Assembly: GCF_012272815.1 (NCBI RefSeq)
Contig: NZ_JAAWWL010000001.1
Location: 514,929-578,928 of the forward strand
Reading direction: 5' to 3'
DNA: 64,000 nucleotides
DNA from: Croceivirga thetidis
Lineage (GTDB): Bacteria > Bacteroidota > Bacteroidia > Flavobacteriales > Flavobacteriaceae
In this document: piece by piece, positions 9,250-19,083 of the stretch
How positions within the stretch are numbered: the stretch's first letter is position 1
Layout: every line of letters begins with the position of its first letter
The notes under the pieces: model-generated
The model's input: the letters and a program-made list of their open reading frames with translations, nothing else
The model's database searches: none
Told to the model about the DNA's origin: nothing
Program-made: the position numbers and the translations under genes

Positions 9250-10274
9250 AAAAGATAACCTTAAAAGATATCGCATCTGAATTTGGAGTATCAATTTCAA
9301 CGGTTTCAAAAGCTATCAATGATAGTCATGAAATAAGTGAAAAACTTAAAGACAAAATACGAGCGTTTGCAAAAGACAATCACTATCGTCCCAATAAAAT
9401 AGCGCTTAACCTTCTTAATAGAAATACCAAAACCATAGGTGTGGTAATACCCAATATCTTGAATTATTTTTTTGTTCAGGTCCTGTACGGAATAGAAAAA
9501 ATAACCGATGAGAAAGGCTATAGTATTATCACTTGTATTACTAATCAGTCTTTGGAGAAGGAAACAAAAACACTTGAGCTATTGAGCAATGGTTCCGTCG
9601 ATGGTGTTATAATTTCATCCGCGGCCCAAGAAGATGAAATACCGCATCATGCCAAACATCTAAGAGACTTATCCGAAAATCAAATTCCCTTGGTGATGTT
9701 TGATAGGGTATCTGATTTGATTAACTGTGACAAGGTGGTGGTAGATGATTTTGAAGCAGGGTATAAAGCAACTAAGTATCTCATTGAAACTGGATGTAAA
9801 ACCATAGCTATTGTTAATCCAATAGCTGATTCCATAATAGGTCGATTCAGGATAGAAGGTTATAAAAAGGCTTTACTCGAGAATAATTTTTCGTTCGATG
9901 AAAAACTTGTTGAGGCATTAAATCCCAATGAAGATTTGGAACTAACCTTATCCCTTCTTTTGAATTATAAAAAAATAGATGCCATAATTGCACTTGATGA
10001 AATCACAGCTGTAAAAGTCCAGAATATCGTCAAATCGAAGGGTTACAATGTACCAAATGACATCTCTTTAATCGGATTTACCAACGGAGAACTTTCAAAA
10101 TATGTCACACCAGCCATTACAATGGTCAGTCAACACGGTAAATACATTGGAGAACTTTCAGCAAATCTTCTTATTGACCGTATTGAAAACACTAAAGACT
10201 TTTTATCTTTTACTACAAAACTGGTAAAAACCAGTTTGATAGAAAGGGAATCTACTTTAACAATTTCAAATTAA
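9246..10274 (+). CDS. LacI/GalR family transcriptional regulator
   Basis: A 342-residue repressor-type regulator. The N-terminal helix-turn-helix with hinge helix is clear (TLKDIASEFGVSISTVSKAI followed by YRPNKIALNL), and then a periplasmic-binding-protein-like sensor domain (TIGVVIPNILNYFFVQVLYG, IVNPIADSIIGRFRIEGYKK, ISLIGFTNGELSKYVTPAIT). It is the last gene of the xylose operon and overlaps the dehydrogenase gene by four bases. It probably represses the same operon and is released by xylose or a related sugar. Its operator would lie upstream of the window, so this cannot be tested here. Confidence 0.92.
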   Translation: MKKITLKDIASEFGVSISTVSKAINDSHEISEKLKDKIRAFAKDNHYRPNKIALNLLNRNTKTIGVVIPNILNYFFVQVLYGIEKITDEKGYSIITCITNQSLEKETKTLELLSNGSVDGVIISSAAQEDEIPHHAKHLRDLSENQIPLVMFDRVSDLINCDKVVVDDFEAGYKATKYLIETGCKTIAIVNPIADSIIGRFRIEGYKKALLENNFSFDEKLVEALNPNEDLELTLSLLLNYKKIDAIIALDEITAVKVQNIVKSKGYNVPNDISLIGFTNGELSKYVTPAITMVSQHGKYIGELSANLLIDRIENTKDFLSFTTKLVKTSLIERESTLTISN

Positions 10275-10463
10275 AATTGAGCCTAATAAATAAATTGGAA
10301 GAATAGCGTAAACTTAAAAGAACATCGATGAATTTTTGGAATTTATAGTAACCATCGATACCCGTAATCTTCCTTTAGAAAAATCAAAAAGAGCAGTATC
10401 TTGCCATTAGACCACTACCTAAACGTAAGTTGAAGATGTAAGTAGTACATCAAAAAATAAAGA

Positions 10464-12536
10464 ATGGGAAGAAAGAACCTGCAACATCTGCAATTATCTA
10501 ATAATTCTGACAACCAACAACAAAATCTTGCAGGATACGAACATCTGGATTTTGCTGCCGGAATACCTCCTTATCTACGTGGACCCTATTCTACGATGTA
10601 CGTTACAAGACCGTGGACCATTCGTCAATATGCAGGTTTTTCAACTGCCGAAGAAAGTAACGCTTTCTACAGAAGAAATTTGGCAGCCGGTCAAAAGGGA
10701 TTGTCCGTGGCATTTGATCTTCCTACCCATCGCGGATATGATAGTGACCATGAACGGGTAATTGGTGACGTTGGTAAAGCTGGTGTGGCTATTGATTCCG
10801 TAGAGGATATGAAAATCCTTTTTGATGGAATTCCTTTGGATAAAATGTCCGTTTCTATGACCATGAATGGTGCAGTGCTTCCTATAATGGCATTTTATAT
10901 TGTCGCGGCCGAAGAACAAGGGGTAAAACCTGAACAACTGGCAGGAACTATTCAAAACGATATCCTTAAGGAGTTTATGGTACGAAATACCTATATCTAC
11001 CCTCCAACTCCTTCCATACAGATCATTGCAGATATTTTTGAGTATACCAGTAAGTACATGCCCAAATTTAACAGCATAAGTATTTCTGGCTATCATATGC
11101 ATGAAGCCGGTGCCACAGCAGAATTGGAATTGGCCTATACCCTGGCTGACGGATTGGAATATATTAGAACTGGACTAAAGGCAGGTTTAAAAATTGACGA
11201 TTTCGCACCCCGTCTTTCCTTTTTCTGGGGAATTGGGATGCACCATTTCATGGAAATAGCAAAGCTCCGTGCCGGCCGTATGCTTTGGGCAAAAATTGTA
11301 AAGCAGTTCAATCCACAAAATCCGAAATCCATGGCCCTGCGAACGCACTGCCAAACCAGTGGTTGGAGCTTAACCGAACAAGACCCTTTCAATAACGTTG
11401 CACGTACCACGATTGAAGCAGCAGCAGCTGTATTTGGGGGCACGCAAAGTCTGCATACCAATGCACTGGATGAAGCTATTGCCCTACCTACCGATTTTTC
11501 TGCGCGCATCGCCAGAAATACCCAATTGTTTCTTCAAGAAGAAACACAGATTACAAGAACAGTCGACCCTTGGGCAGGAAGTTATTATGTGGAATCATTG
11601 ACCCATGAACTTTGCCAAAAAGCATGGCAACTCATAGAAGAGGTTGAAGAAATGGGAGGTATGACCAAGGCTATTGAAGCAGGAATTCCCAAAATGCGAA
11701 TTGAACAAGCTGCAGCAAAAAAACAGGCCCGAATCGATAGCGGACAAGATGTTATTGTAGGAGTGAATAAATATCAATTAGATGATGAGGACGAACTACA
11801 GATTTTAGAAGTAGACAATCAAGCGGTTCGCAAGCAACAAATATCCCGATTGAATAAAATCAAAGCGGAAAGAGACCAAAATTTGGTAACTTCAACTTTA
11901 ACCAAAATCTCCGAAGAAGCCAATAAAAAAGTTGATGGTAGAGGAAAAAACTTATTGGCCCAATGTGTTGAAGCAGCGCGAGCAAGAGCAACTTTAGGTG
12001 AAATAAGTGATGCCTTGGAAGCTGCTTTTGGAAGGCACAAAGCAGAAATAAAATCGTTTACCGGAGTATACGCAAGAGAAGTGAAAAAGGACCCCTCTTT
12101 TGAAAAAGCACTAAAACTTTCCGACGAGATTGCAGAGCAGGAGGGTCGCAGGCCTCGCATCATGATTGCCAAAATGGGGCAAGACGGGCATGACCGTGGG
12201 GCTAAAGTAGTGGCTACAGGTTATGCGGATTTAGGTTTTGATGTGGATATTGGGCCACTTTTCCAAACACCTGAAGAAGCCGCGAAACAAGCTGTTGAAA
12301 ACGACGTACACATATTAGGCGTTTCCTCTTTGGCTGCTGGCCACAAAACTTTGGTGCCAAAGGTCATCGAAGAACTTAAGAAATTTGGAAGGGAAGATAT
12401 TATGGTAATTGTAGGGGGAGTCATTCCTAAACAGGACTATGACTTTCTATACGAAGCTGGCGCAGTGGGTATCTTTGGCCCAGGAACTAAAATCTCTGAG
12501 GCTGCCATTGAAATTCTAAATATTTTAAAACATTAG
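10464..12536 (+). CDS. mutB: Methylmalonyl-CoA mutase large subunit (B12-dependent), unpaired
   Basis: A 690-residue adenosylcobalamin enzyme interconverting methylmalonyl-CoA and succinyl-CoA. The TIM barrel starts with [14 protein letters not shown] and [12 protein letters not shown]. Tyr56, Gln164, Arg174 and His211 keep the spacing of Tyr89, Gln197, Arg207 and His244 of the Propionibacterium MutB, supporting methylmalonyl specificity. The C-terminal cobalamin domain has [15 protein letters not shown] and [15 protein letters not shown]. Two oddities are seen. No small-subunit gene lies in the 189 bases upstream, and the N-terminus is about 33 residues shorter before the active-site Tyr than in MutB. 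HMHEAG replaces the usual HMQEAG next to the catalytic His. Confidence 0.9.
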   Translation: MGRKNLQHLQLSNNSDNQQQNLAGYEHLDFAAGIPPYLRGPYSTMYVTRPWTIRQYAGFSTAEESNAFYRRNLAAGQKGLSVAFDLPTHRGYDSDHERVIGDVGKAGVAIDSVEDMKILFDGIPLDKMSVSMTMNGAVLPIMAFYIVAAEEQGVKPEQLAGTIQNDILKEFMVRNTYIYPPTPSIQIIADIFEYTSKYMPKFNSISISGYHMHEAGATAELELAYTLADGLEYIRTGLKAGLKIDDFAPRLSFFWGIGMHHFMEIAKLRAGRMLWAKIVKQFNPQNPKSMALRTHCQTSGWSLTEQDPFNNVARTTIEAAAAVFGGTQSLHTNALDEAIALPTDFSARIARNTQLFLQEETQITRTVDPWAGSYYVESLTHELCQKAWQLIEEVEEMGGMTKAIEAGIPKMRIEQAAAKKQARIDSGQDVIVGVNKYQLDDEDELQILEVDNQAVRKQQISRLNKIKAERDQNLVTSTLTKISEEANKKVDGRGKNLLAQCVEAARARATLGEISDALEAAFGRHKAEIKSFTGVYAREVKKDPSFEKALKLSDEIAEQEGRRPRIMIAKMGQDGHDRGAKVVATGYADLGFDVDIGPLFQTPEEAAKQAVENDVHILGVSSLAAGHKTLVPKVIEELKKFGREDIMVIVGGVIPKQDYDFLYEAGAVGIFGPGTKISEAAIEILNILKH

Positions 12537-12559
12537 TGGCCTATTTAATAATTAGGCCA
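12537..12559 (+). terminator. Hairpin after methylmalonyl-CoA mutase gene
   Basis: A 7-bp perfect inverted repeat (TGGCCTA / TAGGCCA) with a 9-base AT-rich loop starts on the base after the stop codon. No T-run follows, so an intrinsic terminator is only possible. A second small hairpin (AAAATGAA / TTCATTTT) lies about 30 bases further on. Confidence 0.4.
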
Positions 12560-12795
12560 AGAAATTAACTATTCAATAGCGTAGAAAATGAAGCCCTTCA
12601 TTTTGATACCAAAGCAAACAGCTATAAATCATCTGAAATTATAAATTAGAATTAAGAATTGATTGACAAACTTTTCTAGCTTAAAATAAATTATTCAGAT
12701 TATCCATGCACTTTTCAATTAGAGCAGTCAATTCACAGCAAAAGAAATAGAAGTTAATAACCCAATATTCCCAGGATAGTTAATATATTGTTCTA

Positions 12796-13503
12796 GTGAT
12801 AGTTCAATCTCTTTTTGCTGGAATTTTGGCCTCTGTACTACATGTAGTCTCTGGTCCAGACCATCTTGCCGCAATAACCCCCTTGGCCATTGAAACCCGA
12901 AAAAAGGTATGGCGAATCGGTTTGTTTTGGGGATTTGGGCATCTTACGGGAATGTTGGTCATTGGACTACTCTTTTTGGCTTTTAAAGAACTTATACCCG
13001 TTGAGTTAATTTCGGAGTACAGCGAACAATTGGTTGGCGTTGTGCTCATCGGGGTAGGAATATGGGCCATTTTTCGAATTTTCTTCAAAGGAAAGGAACA
13101 CAAACACCCCCATATTCATGGCGGTGAAAAACCATACATCCACGTACACGATCATAATCATGATCATAGCTCCCTGGAGCATGAACACACTCACTCAAAA
13201 GCACTTAAACAAAACAGTTGGTCTTCATTTTTAATTGGGGTTTTACATGGATTGGCTGGGATAGCGCACTTTTTGCTATTACTTCCTGTTTTAGGCTTTG
13301 AAAATCAATTTGAAGGGGTACTCTACATTATTGGATTTGCGCTGGGAACCATTTTGGCCATGGTGGTTTACTCTTATATTCTGGGAAAATTATCAAGGGG
13401 TTCCCAAAAACTACAAAACCCAAATACCTTTCAGGGTATTCGAATTGCCGGAGGATTGTTTGCTATAGTTATCGGGGTTTATTGGCTCTATCTAGGCTTC
13501 TAA
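12796..13503 (+). CDS. Nickel/cobalt permease candidate (UreH/SafE-like membrane protein)
   Basis: A 235-residue protein with about six membrane segments. The first helix carries HVVSGPDHLAAITPL and the later half HGLAGIAHFLLLLP, matching the H-x4-D-H type motif of NiCoT/UreH-like metal transporters. Between them a cytosolic loop (about residues 98-135) is packed with His and Asp (HVHDHNHDHSSLEHEHTHS), a likely metal-binding sponge. It is convergent with the hydrogenase locus, whose active site needs nickel, and HypB there lacks a His-rich region, so nickel supply is the reasonable role. The start is GTG at 12796. The exact substrate is not provable from sequence. Confidence 0.75.
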   Translation: MIVQSLFAGILASVLHVVSGPDHLAAITPLAIETRKKVWRIGLFWGFGHLTGMLVIGLLFLAFKELIPVELISEYSEQLVGVVLIGVGIWAIFRIFFKGKEHKHPHIHGGEKPYIHVHDHNHDHSSLEHEHTHSKALKQNSWSSFLIGVLHGLAGIAHFLLLLPVLGFENQFEGVLYIIGFALGTILAMVVYSYILGKLSRGSQKLQNPNTFQGIRIAGGLFAIVIGVYWLYLGF

Positions 13504-13643
13504 AGCGACAAATCCATAATTGTCAAACGGTGGTTTCCCGTGTCGACGGCAATCAGTTTATCTTCTTGTGTACAAATGGAAAAAGGCCAATATAAGGAGC
13601 TGTCCGTTCTCACAATTGTAACCTTGTTATCACTTCCTGTCTT
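13500..13643 (-). pseudogene. Remnant 3' end of a second NHL-repeat gene
   Basis: Reading the minus strand gives 47 codons and a stop that align with the last 47 residues of the intact NHL-repeat gene at 15540-16634. 39 of 47 residues are identical, including SLYWPFSICTQE and DTGNHRL. Upstream of this the similarity ends and an in-frame stop appears, so no start or body remains. The fragment lies between the permease gene, whose stop codon it overlaps, and the IMPase-like gene. It is a decayed duplicate: the phosphatase and kinase genes now sit between the two NHL 3' ends. Confidence 0.85.
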
Positions 13644-13666
13644 ATCCAATTACTGTATTGGCCAAC

Positions 13667-14491
13667 CTATAGATTTGAAAACCATATTCCCTTGTGATTC
13701 ATAAATAGGCCATCCCTTCTATTCAAATCTAAAGGGGCCCCCTTAAAATCGGTAGCTCTAAGGCCAAGCTCGTTAAAAATGCAAGCGGTGGCTGCATAAT
13801 CCCAGAGACTTCCACCTCCTTTTTCTTTTTTTGGGAATTTAAACATGAGTGCAGGTTGATGCTCCAGCACCTTAATGGCGTTAATTACAGAACCGCCACC
13901 GGAAAGCACCAACGAAGAATCTAAATTTAATTGATTTTGAATCACATTTATTTCCTTTAAAATCTGTTCAGGCAACTCCTTCTTGTTGAGTTTTTTGTCC
14001 GTTACAAAAGTCAAAAAGTCATTCTTTTTTTCCATGATTATGAACATTCCATTTTTGTAGACACCTTTTCCCCTTTGAGCCGTAAAAACAGTGTTGGAAA
14101 CTGGGTTATAAACTACACCCAGAATGGGTACACCATCTTTACGAACCAAGGCAATGGAAACCGAAAAACCCTCTCGTTTTTCAATAAATGCTAAGGTTCC
14201 ATCCATAGGGTCAATACACCAGAAGTAAGGCTTAATCAAACGACTCCCATCATCCTCCGTTTCTTCAGAAAGTATCGCCAAATCGTACTCCACACTTATG
14301 GGTTTAATATGTTTCAAAATGACTTCCTCACAAGCCTTATCAACTTTAGTTACCACTTGGGCTGCATAAGAGGACATGCCCTGTTTGGTGGTAACTTCGA
14401 TGTCTTTTTCAAAATGGGTCATAATTATATTCCCCGCTTCTTTAGAAGCAGTAACGGCTACCTGTTGAAGTTTATCGAAATCTATACTCAT
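13667..14491 (-). CDS. Inositol monophosphatase / CysQ-like phosphatase
   Basis: A 274-residue Mg2+/Li+-sensitive phosphatase of the IMPase fold. Visible metal and substrate motifs are [10 protein letters not shown], the signature [20 protein letters not shown] (Met replacing the usual Leu of DPLDGT), and [14 protein letters not shown] near the C-terminus. Substrates in this superfamily include inositol phosphate and 3'-phosphoadenosine phosphates; none can be chosen here. The gene overlaps the upstream kinase gene by four bases, so a kinase/phosphatase pair is co-translated at the end of the hydrogenase operon. Its link to hydrogenase function is unknown. Confidence 0.85.
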   Translation of the reverse strand: MSIDFDKLQQVAVTASKEAGNIIMTHFEKDIEVTTKQGMSSYAAQVVTKVDKACEEVILKHIKPISVEYDLAILSEETEDDGSRLIKPYFWCIDPMDGTLAFIEKREGFSVSIALVRKDGVPILGVVYNPVSNTVFTAQRGKGVYKNGMFIIMEKKNDFLTFVTDKKLNKKELPEQILKEINVIQNQLNLDSSLVLSGGGSVINAIKVLEHQPALMFKFPKKEKGGGSLWDYAATACIFNELGLRATDFKGAPLDLNRRDGLFMNHKGIWFSNL

Positions 14492-15459
14492 AGATTACTT
14501 ATAACGCTTTGGGTGATACGCTCGCTATAGGAATTTATCTTCCAATGCCCGGGGCTCCACCCTTTTAAAAACCGATGAAAGTCTGCCCAAGCTACGGAAT
14601 AAAGTGGTCGCCACTCTTCTTCCACTTTTTCTGCTTCCCGATTCAAGTGATTCTTCAAATGAAAAAAATACGTATCCAATATTTTAGTTTCAAAAGCTTC
14701 GGACTGCACCTCATCTAAACAACTGCCCACAAAATAGGCCACATCTTTCATCCCACAGCCACCACCAACATATTGAAAATCCACTCCCGCTACTTCACTA
14801 TTATCTGAAAAACAAAAATTGGCCAATTTAGCATCGCCGTGCACCAAGGTTTTGTAGTTACAATCGCTTAGTTTTTGGTCGATTCTTGCTGCAGCATTCT
14901 TTAAGGTTAAATCACTCAATTCCTCAAGCTCCTGGGGTCGGGTATCCAAGTGCCAATAGGTTCCCTTTTCCCATAAACCAACTGGTCGCTGATGTAAAAA
15001 ACAAGCATGAAACTGCGCCAACCATTGTAGGCAATTGGATAACTCTGTCCAATCTAAACGCTGCTTTCGGATGAAATAACCTACAGTATCCAAATCCTCG
15101 AGCAGAATCCAAACTTCATTATCTCGCTCCATTACGCCATAACATTTTGGAATCCTCGCTTCGCAACAATCATTATAATTCTGATACCATTGCACTTCTA
15201 CCTTATAGGACCTTAATTTACGTTGATGTCCCATATCAGAGTTCCACCCCCTGGGATGATTCCCCGTTTTATGAAGTTGGATATGTTTAACGATAACACT
15301 TGATAGCTCTGAACCCTCCAACAGGATGCGCTGAATGCTACCATATCCGCTCCATAAGGTTTGAATAACTTCTTTATCCCTAGCATCTGTTGCAGCCGTT
15401 TTGTTTAGGAGAAAAGACTTGAGTTTAGCATTCATAAGATGAAATTTAACAAAATGCAT
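14488..15459 (-). CDS. Small-molecule kinase of the APH/choline kinase-like fold
   Basis: A 323-residue phosphotransferase. The catalytic loop [13 protein letters not shown] (H-x-D-x4-N) and the metal motif [18 protein letters not shown] place it in the aminoglycoside phosphotransferase / ecdysteroid kinase-like superfamily. The N-lobe has SVIVKHIQL with the ATP-binding Lys and later [10 protein letters not shown] at the hinge. No signal peptide. A second in-frame ATG lies nine codons in (15435), so the start is uncertain by eight residues. It overlaps the IMPase-like gene by four bases and is separated by about 80 bases from the NHL gene upstream. The small-molecule substrate is unknown. Confidence 0.75.
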   Translation of the reverse strand: MHFVKFHLMNAKLKSFLLNKTAATDARDKEVIQTLWSGYGSIQRILLEGSELSSVIVKHIQLHKTGNHPRGWNSDMGHQRKLRSYKVEVQWYQNYNDCCEARIPKCYGVMERDNEVWILLEDLDTVGYFIRKQRLDWTELSNCLQWLAQFHACFLHQRPVGLWEKGTYWHLDTRPQELEELSDLTLKNAAARIDQKLSDCNYKTLVHGDAKLANFCFSDNSEVAGVDFQYVGGGCGMKDVAYFVGSCLDEVQSEAFETKILDTYFFHLKNHLNREAEKVEEEWRPLYSVAWADFHRFLKGWSPGHWKINSYSERITQSVISNL

Positions 15460-15539
15460 GGATTTGACCTTTGGAAGTCAGATAATTCTATTATCATCAT
15501 CAAGGATGCCTGGCGAAGGTTCTTTCGTTTACTAAGGAT

Positions 15540-16634
15540 TTAAAGTAGCAGGTCCATCAGCACTAGGCGATGATTGCCGGTGTCGGCAGCGATTAGTTTA
15601 TTTTCTTGGGTGCATATAGAAAAAGGCCAATACAAGGAGCTATCGGTTCCCACTATTGTATCCTTATTTTCACTTCCTGTTTTAAAATCACGTTTCCCTA
15701 TGACAGCATCAGCAGCCTGATTATTGGTATTCGGGATTTTTTTAAAATAAAGTAGTCTGCTGTTACCTGTATCATTGACCAACAATCCTTTTTTATAGAA
15801 GCAGACATCATACGTCCAGTTTAAGGTATGGGAATCAGGAAAAAGTCCATATTGATTTTGTCCACAGGCATCAAAGTCAGGTTGACCAATAATAACGTCC
15901 GCCGGGGCATGGAACGCCATTTCCCAATTTCGCCATATCAGAGTTCTGTAGAATTGCGTATCCGCTACGGCCAAAACACCATCTCGATTTAATTTAACGG
16001 AATACGGCCAAATAGGCTGATTGTTTTCATAGTCGCGAGTGGAAAAATTGGGTTTTCCAATCACTTTGTTTGCAGGAGCATAGTTTTCCGTAGGGATGGT
16101 GTCGTAATACAAGATTCTACGATTCCCCGTGTCAGCCAACCATAACTGCTTCCCGTCCGAAAAAACACCATAAGGCCAATGCATACTTTTTGCCGTGGGG
16201 TCTTTTGAGATGCCTTCGACATTGACCTCGTTCGATTCAAAATCAGGTTGACCCAATACCACGTCAGCCGCTTGTCCATGTTTGGTGGGCAATTGATGCC
16301 AAATCAAGACACGATGATTCCAAGCATCTGCAACAATTAACCGTTGTCCATCGCTCCAAATCCCAGAAGGATAATGTAAACTTTCAGCGGAAACAATCCC
16401 ACCCGCATTTCTTCCCGAACTTTCAACGTCCTGCTGCCCTAAAACCAAATCCGGTTCTTTATATAGATTGTTTGGTAGTTTGTTCCATATGAACACCCGA
16501 TTCTGACCAGTATCAGATACAAAAAGCATATCATTGATGAAATGGACTCCTCTGGGGGCCAAAAAGGGTTTCTGCTCGGAGCCTTTAAAAATGTAGGGGT
16601 TGCACACCTGTTTGCCTAGCGTTGAAAAGTCCAT
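15540..16634 (-). CDS. NHL-repeat beta-propeller protein of the hydrogenase operon
   Basis: A 364-residue protein made of about six NHL repeats. Each has a module such as VSDTGQNRVFIWNKLP or VADAWNHRVLIWHQLP, followed by a VLGQPDF-type strand. No signal peptide or membrane segment is seen, so it should be a cytoplasmic propeller, probably a protein-interaction platform. It starts one base after the hypE stop. NHL-repeat proteins also accompany group 2a hydrogenase operons in mycobacteria, as I recall, which supports a functional rather than accidental link. A partial second copy of its 3' end survives at 13500-13643. Confidence 0.82.
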   Translation of the reverse strand: MDFSTLGKQVCNPYIFKGSEQKPFLAPRGVHFINDMLFVSDTGQNRVFIWNKLPNNLYKEPDLVLGQQDVESSGRNAGGIVSAESLHYPSGIWSDGQRLIVADAWNHRVLIWHQLPTKHGQAADVVLGQPDFESNEVNVEGISKDPTAKSMHWPYGVFSDGKQLWLADTGNRRILYYDTIPTENYAPANKVIGKPNFSTRDYENNQPIWPYSVKLNRDGVLAVADTQFYRTLIWRNWEMAFHAPADVIIGQPDFDACGQNQYGLFPDSHTLNWTYDVCFYKKGLLVNDTGNSRLLYFKKIPNTNNQAADAVIGKRDFKTGSENKDTIVGTDSSLYWPFSICTQENKLIAADTGNHRLVLMDLLL

Positions 16635-16635
16635 A

Positions 16636-17697
16636 TTAGCAGATTCGTGGTAATTGTTCTCCAGGCAACATACTCACCACGCGTTTTCCTCCAATGGCAC
16701 TTTCAAGAATCACCTGTCCTGGATGTTCTTCAGTGACCATACCGATGATTTTGGCATGCGTTCCATTTTCATTTTTTTGCAATTCGGAAAGGAATTTATC
16801 AGCTACTGCTTCATTGACAAAAGCGATGAATAGACCTTCGTTGGCTACGTACAAGGGGTCAAGCCCCAATAGTTCGCAGGCACTGGAAACTTGGTCATTA
16901 ATAGGGAGGTCTTTTTGAAAGATATCGATTCCCAACTTGATGGATTGAGCAGTTTCTTTAAGAACAGTAGCCACTCCCCCTCTGGTGGGATCTGTTAATA
17001 GATGAATGTCTTCTCCAAATTGGTCCAAAAGACCCGAAATAGTGTGATTTAGGTTGGTCGTATCACTTTCTATTTCAGAATCAAATTCCAATCCTTCCCG
17101 AACTGACATGATGGCCATGCCATGGGTAGCTACTTGTCCGCTAATAATAATTTTATCACTCTTTTTGATAGTACTCGCCGCGATATTTGCTTTGGGATGC
17201 ACTTTCCCAATGCCGGAGGTATTAATAAAGATTTTATCACCTTTCCCTTTTTCCACCACCTTGGTATCTCCCGTAACTACATGTACTCCGGCTTTCTCAC
17301 AAGCAAATTTTACAGCAACCAAAACCTCCCAGAACTCTGAAACCTTTAGTCCCTCTTCAATAATAAAGCTCAGTGATAGATATTTTGGGATAGCCCCACA
17401 CATCGCTAAATCGTTTACTGTACCGTTTACGGCCAGCTCACCAATATTTCCCCCTGGAAAGAAGATTGGGGATACCAAAAAACTATCTGTAGAAAAAGCC
17501 GTCTTCCCGTCAAGCTCTATAAATGCACCATCATGACGAGCGTCCAAAATAGGATTTGACAAGAGGTCAAAAACCCCACTATCCAGTAATTTATTGGTTA
17601 ATAATCCACCACTACCATGGCCCAAGGTAATGACATCAAAATCTAATTTGGGCATAGGGCATTGCAACTGCATGCGTAATTTTTTCTCTTCTGACAT
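16636..17697 (-). CDS. hypE: Hydrogenase maturation protein HypE
   Basis: A 353-residue protein that dehydrates the carbamoyl group passed from HypF to make the thiocyanate precursor of the cyanide ligands of the NiFe site. It has the expected ATP-binding start (ITLGHGSGGLLTNKLL), DPTRGGVATVLKE in the middle, and the invariant C-terminal PRIC ending whose Cys carries the thiocarbamate. Length is normal. It lies nine bases after hypD and one base before the NHL gene. Order in the operon is hypA-B-F-C-D-E, a complete set. Confidence 0.97.
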   Translation of the reverse strand: MSEEKKLRMQLQCPMPKLDFDVITLGHGSGGLLTNKLLDSGVFDLLSNPILDARHDGAFIELDGKTAFSTDSFLVSPIFFPGGNIGELAVNGTVNDLAMCGAIPKYLSLSFIIEEGLKVSEFWEVLVAVKFACEKAGVHVVTGDTKVVEKGKGDKIFINTSGIGKVHPKANIAASTIKKSDKIIISGQVATHGMAIMSVREGLEFDSEIESDTTNLNHTISGLLDQFGEDIHLLTDPTRGGVATVLKETAQSIKLGIDIFQKDLPINDQVSSACELLGLDPLYVANEGLFIAFVNEAVADKFLSELQKNENGTHAKIIGMVTEEHPGQVILESAIGGKRVVSMLPGEQLPRIC

Positions 17698-17706
17698 TCA
17701 AAATTA

Positions 17707-18801
17707 TTATGCTTCGACCATCCCTGAAAAATGATAATACGCGGCACACGCACCTTCACTGCTCACCATCGGAGCACCCAATGGATTTGATGGTTTACAC
17801 TTTTTACCAAACTGTGCGCATTCAAAGGGTTTCTTGATACCTTTCATGATTTGACCTGAGATACACTCCGGATTTTCTGGCGCTTCTTCAATGGAAACTT
17901 CATATTTCTTGGTCGCATCAAAATCCGCATATTTGGGTTTTACTCCATACCCGCTCATCGGGATTTCACCAATACCCCGCCACATCTGATTCTGAATTTC
18001 AAATACTTCGTGAATTACTTTTTGTGCTTCGACATTGCCCTCTTCACGGACGATACGCGCATATTGATTTTCAACTTCTGATTGGCTTTGTTCCAATTGG
18101 CGAATCACCATTAATATACCTTGAAGCACATCCAAGGGTTCAAAACCAGTCACGACAATAGGCACTTTGTATTTTACAGAAAGTGGATGGTACTCCGAAT
18201 TGCCCATAATGGTACAAACATGACCTGCTGCTAAAAAGCCATCGATTCGGCTTTCTTCGTCATCGATGACCGCCTTAATCGCCGGTGGAACCAATACATG
18301 TGAAGCCAAAATAGAATAGTTCTTCAATCCTTTACGGTGTGCATGAATCACTGATAGTGCATTGGCTGGTGCTGTAGTTTCAAAACCAACCGCAAAAAAG
18401 ACGACCTCTTTTTCAGGATGGTCTTCCGCAATTTTTACAGCTTCCAAAGGAGAATATAAAATGCGTACATCTGCTCCTTCCGCTTTTGCCTCCAAAAGAC
18501 TTTTTTCTGAACCGGGTACGCGAAGCATATCCCCAAACGAGCAGAGAATAACCCCTTTTTCCAACGCCAAATGCACGGCCTTATCAATCAGGTTCAAGGG
18601 AGTTACACATACTGGACAGCCCGGACCATGAATCATCGTGACTTCTTTCGGCAACATCTCAATAATACCATTCTTCACCAAGCTATGAGTTTGCCCACCA
18701 CAAACTTCCATAATAGACCATGGTCTTGAAACGGTATTCTTGATTTCCTCCAAGTATTTTTTCGCCAATTCTGGGTCTCGGTACTCTGATAAATACTTCA
18801 T
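17707..18801 (-). CDS. hypD: Hydrogenase maturation protein HypD
   Basis: A 364-residue iron-sulfur scaffold on which the Fe(CN)2CO unit is assembled together with HypC. Visible signatures are [16 protein letters not shown] and [11 protein letters not shown] with the redox-active Cys residues, [15 protein letters not shown], and the C-terminal cluster ligands in [20 protein letters not shown] and [10 protein letters not shown]. Length is typical. Three bases separate it from hypC upstream. Confidence 0.97.
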   Translation of the reverse strand: MKYLSEYRDPELAKKYLEEIKNTVSRPWSIMEVCGGQTHSLVKNGIIEMLPKEVTMIHGPGCPVCVTPLNLIDKAVHLALEKGVILCSFGDMLRVPGSEKSLLEAKAEGADVRILYSPLEAVKIAEDHPEKEVVFFAVGFETTAPANALSVIHAHRKGLKNYSILASHVLVPPAIKAVIDDEESRIDGFLAAGHVCTIMGNSEYHPLSVKYKVPIVVTGFEPLDVLQGILMVIRQLEQSQSEVENQYARIVREEGNVEAQKVIHEVFEIQNQMWRGIGEIPMSGYGVKPKYADFDATKKYEVSIEEAPENPECISGQIMKGIKKPFECAQFGKKCKPSNPLGAPMVSSEGACAAYYHFSGMVEA

Positions 18802-18804
18802 AGC

Positions 18805-19080
18805 CTATTCTTTTTTGGGTAAATATTCGTCTACATCTTCCAATTCGCCCAGTTCTCCAATTTCTTCCAGATAGCTGAACGTTTTTTGAGCTTCCTCTTC
18901 ATCTACTTTACTAATCGCCACTCCCACATGAACCAATACGTAATCGTCCACTTGCGCGTCGGGGAGCATTTCTAAACTGGCCTCCTTGGTAATTCCCCCA
19001 AAGGAAACTTTAGCCATACGTACCAGACCATCATGTATAGTCTCAATACTTTTGATTTTTCCTGGAATCGCTAAACACAT
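18805..19080 (-). CDS. hypC: Hydrogenase maturation chaperone HypC
   Basis: A 91-residue small chaperone that carries the iron unit from HypD to the large-subunit precursor. It begins with the invariant MCLAIPGKI, where Cys2 is the functional residue, followed by the OB-fold body (VSFGGITKEASLEMLPDAQV, DYVLVHVGVAISKVDEEEA). The acidic C-terminal tail (LGELEDVDEYLPKKE) makes it slightly longer than the shortest HypC proteins. It sits three bases after hypF. Confidence 0.96.
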   Translation of the reverse strand: MCLAIPGKIKSIETIHDGLVRMAKVSFGGITKEASLEMLPDAQVDDYVLVHVGVAISKVDEEEAQKTFSYLEEIGELGELEDVDEYLPKKE

Positions 19081-19083
19081 AAC

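Noticed and set aside
10275-10463. Possible degraded small mutase subunit before mutB
   Set aside because: Short open stretches only; none resembles MutA, so no pseudogene is called.
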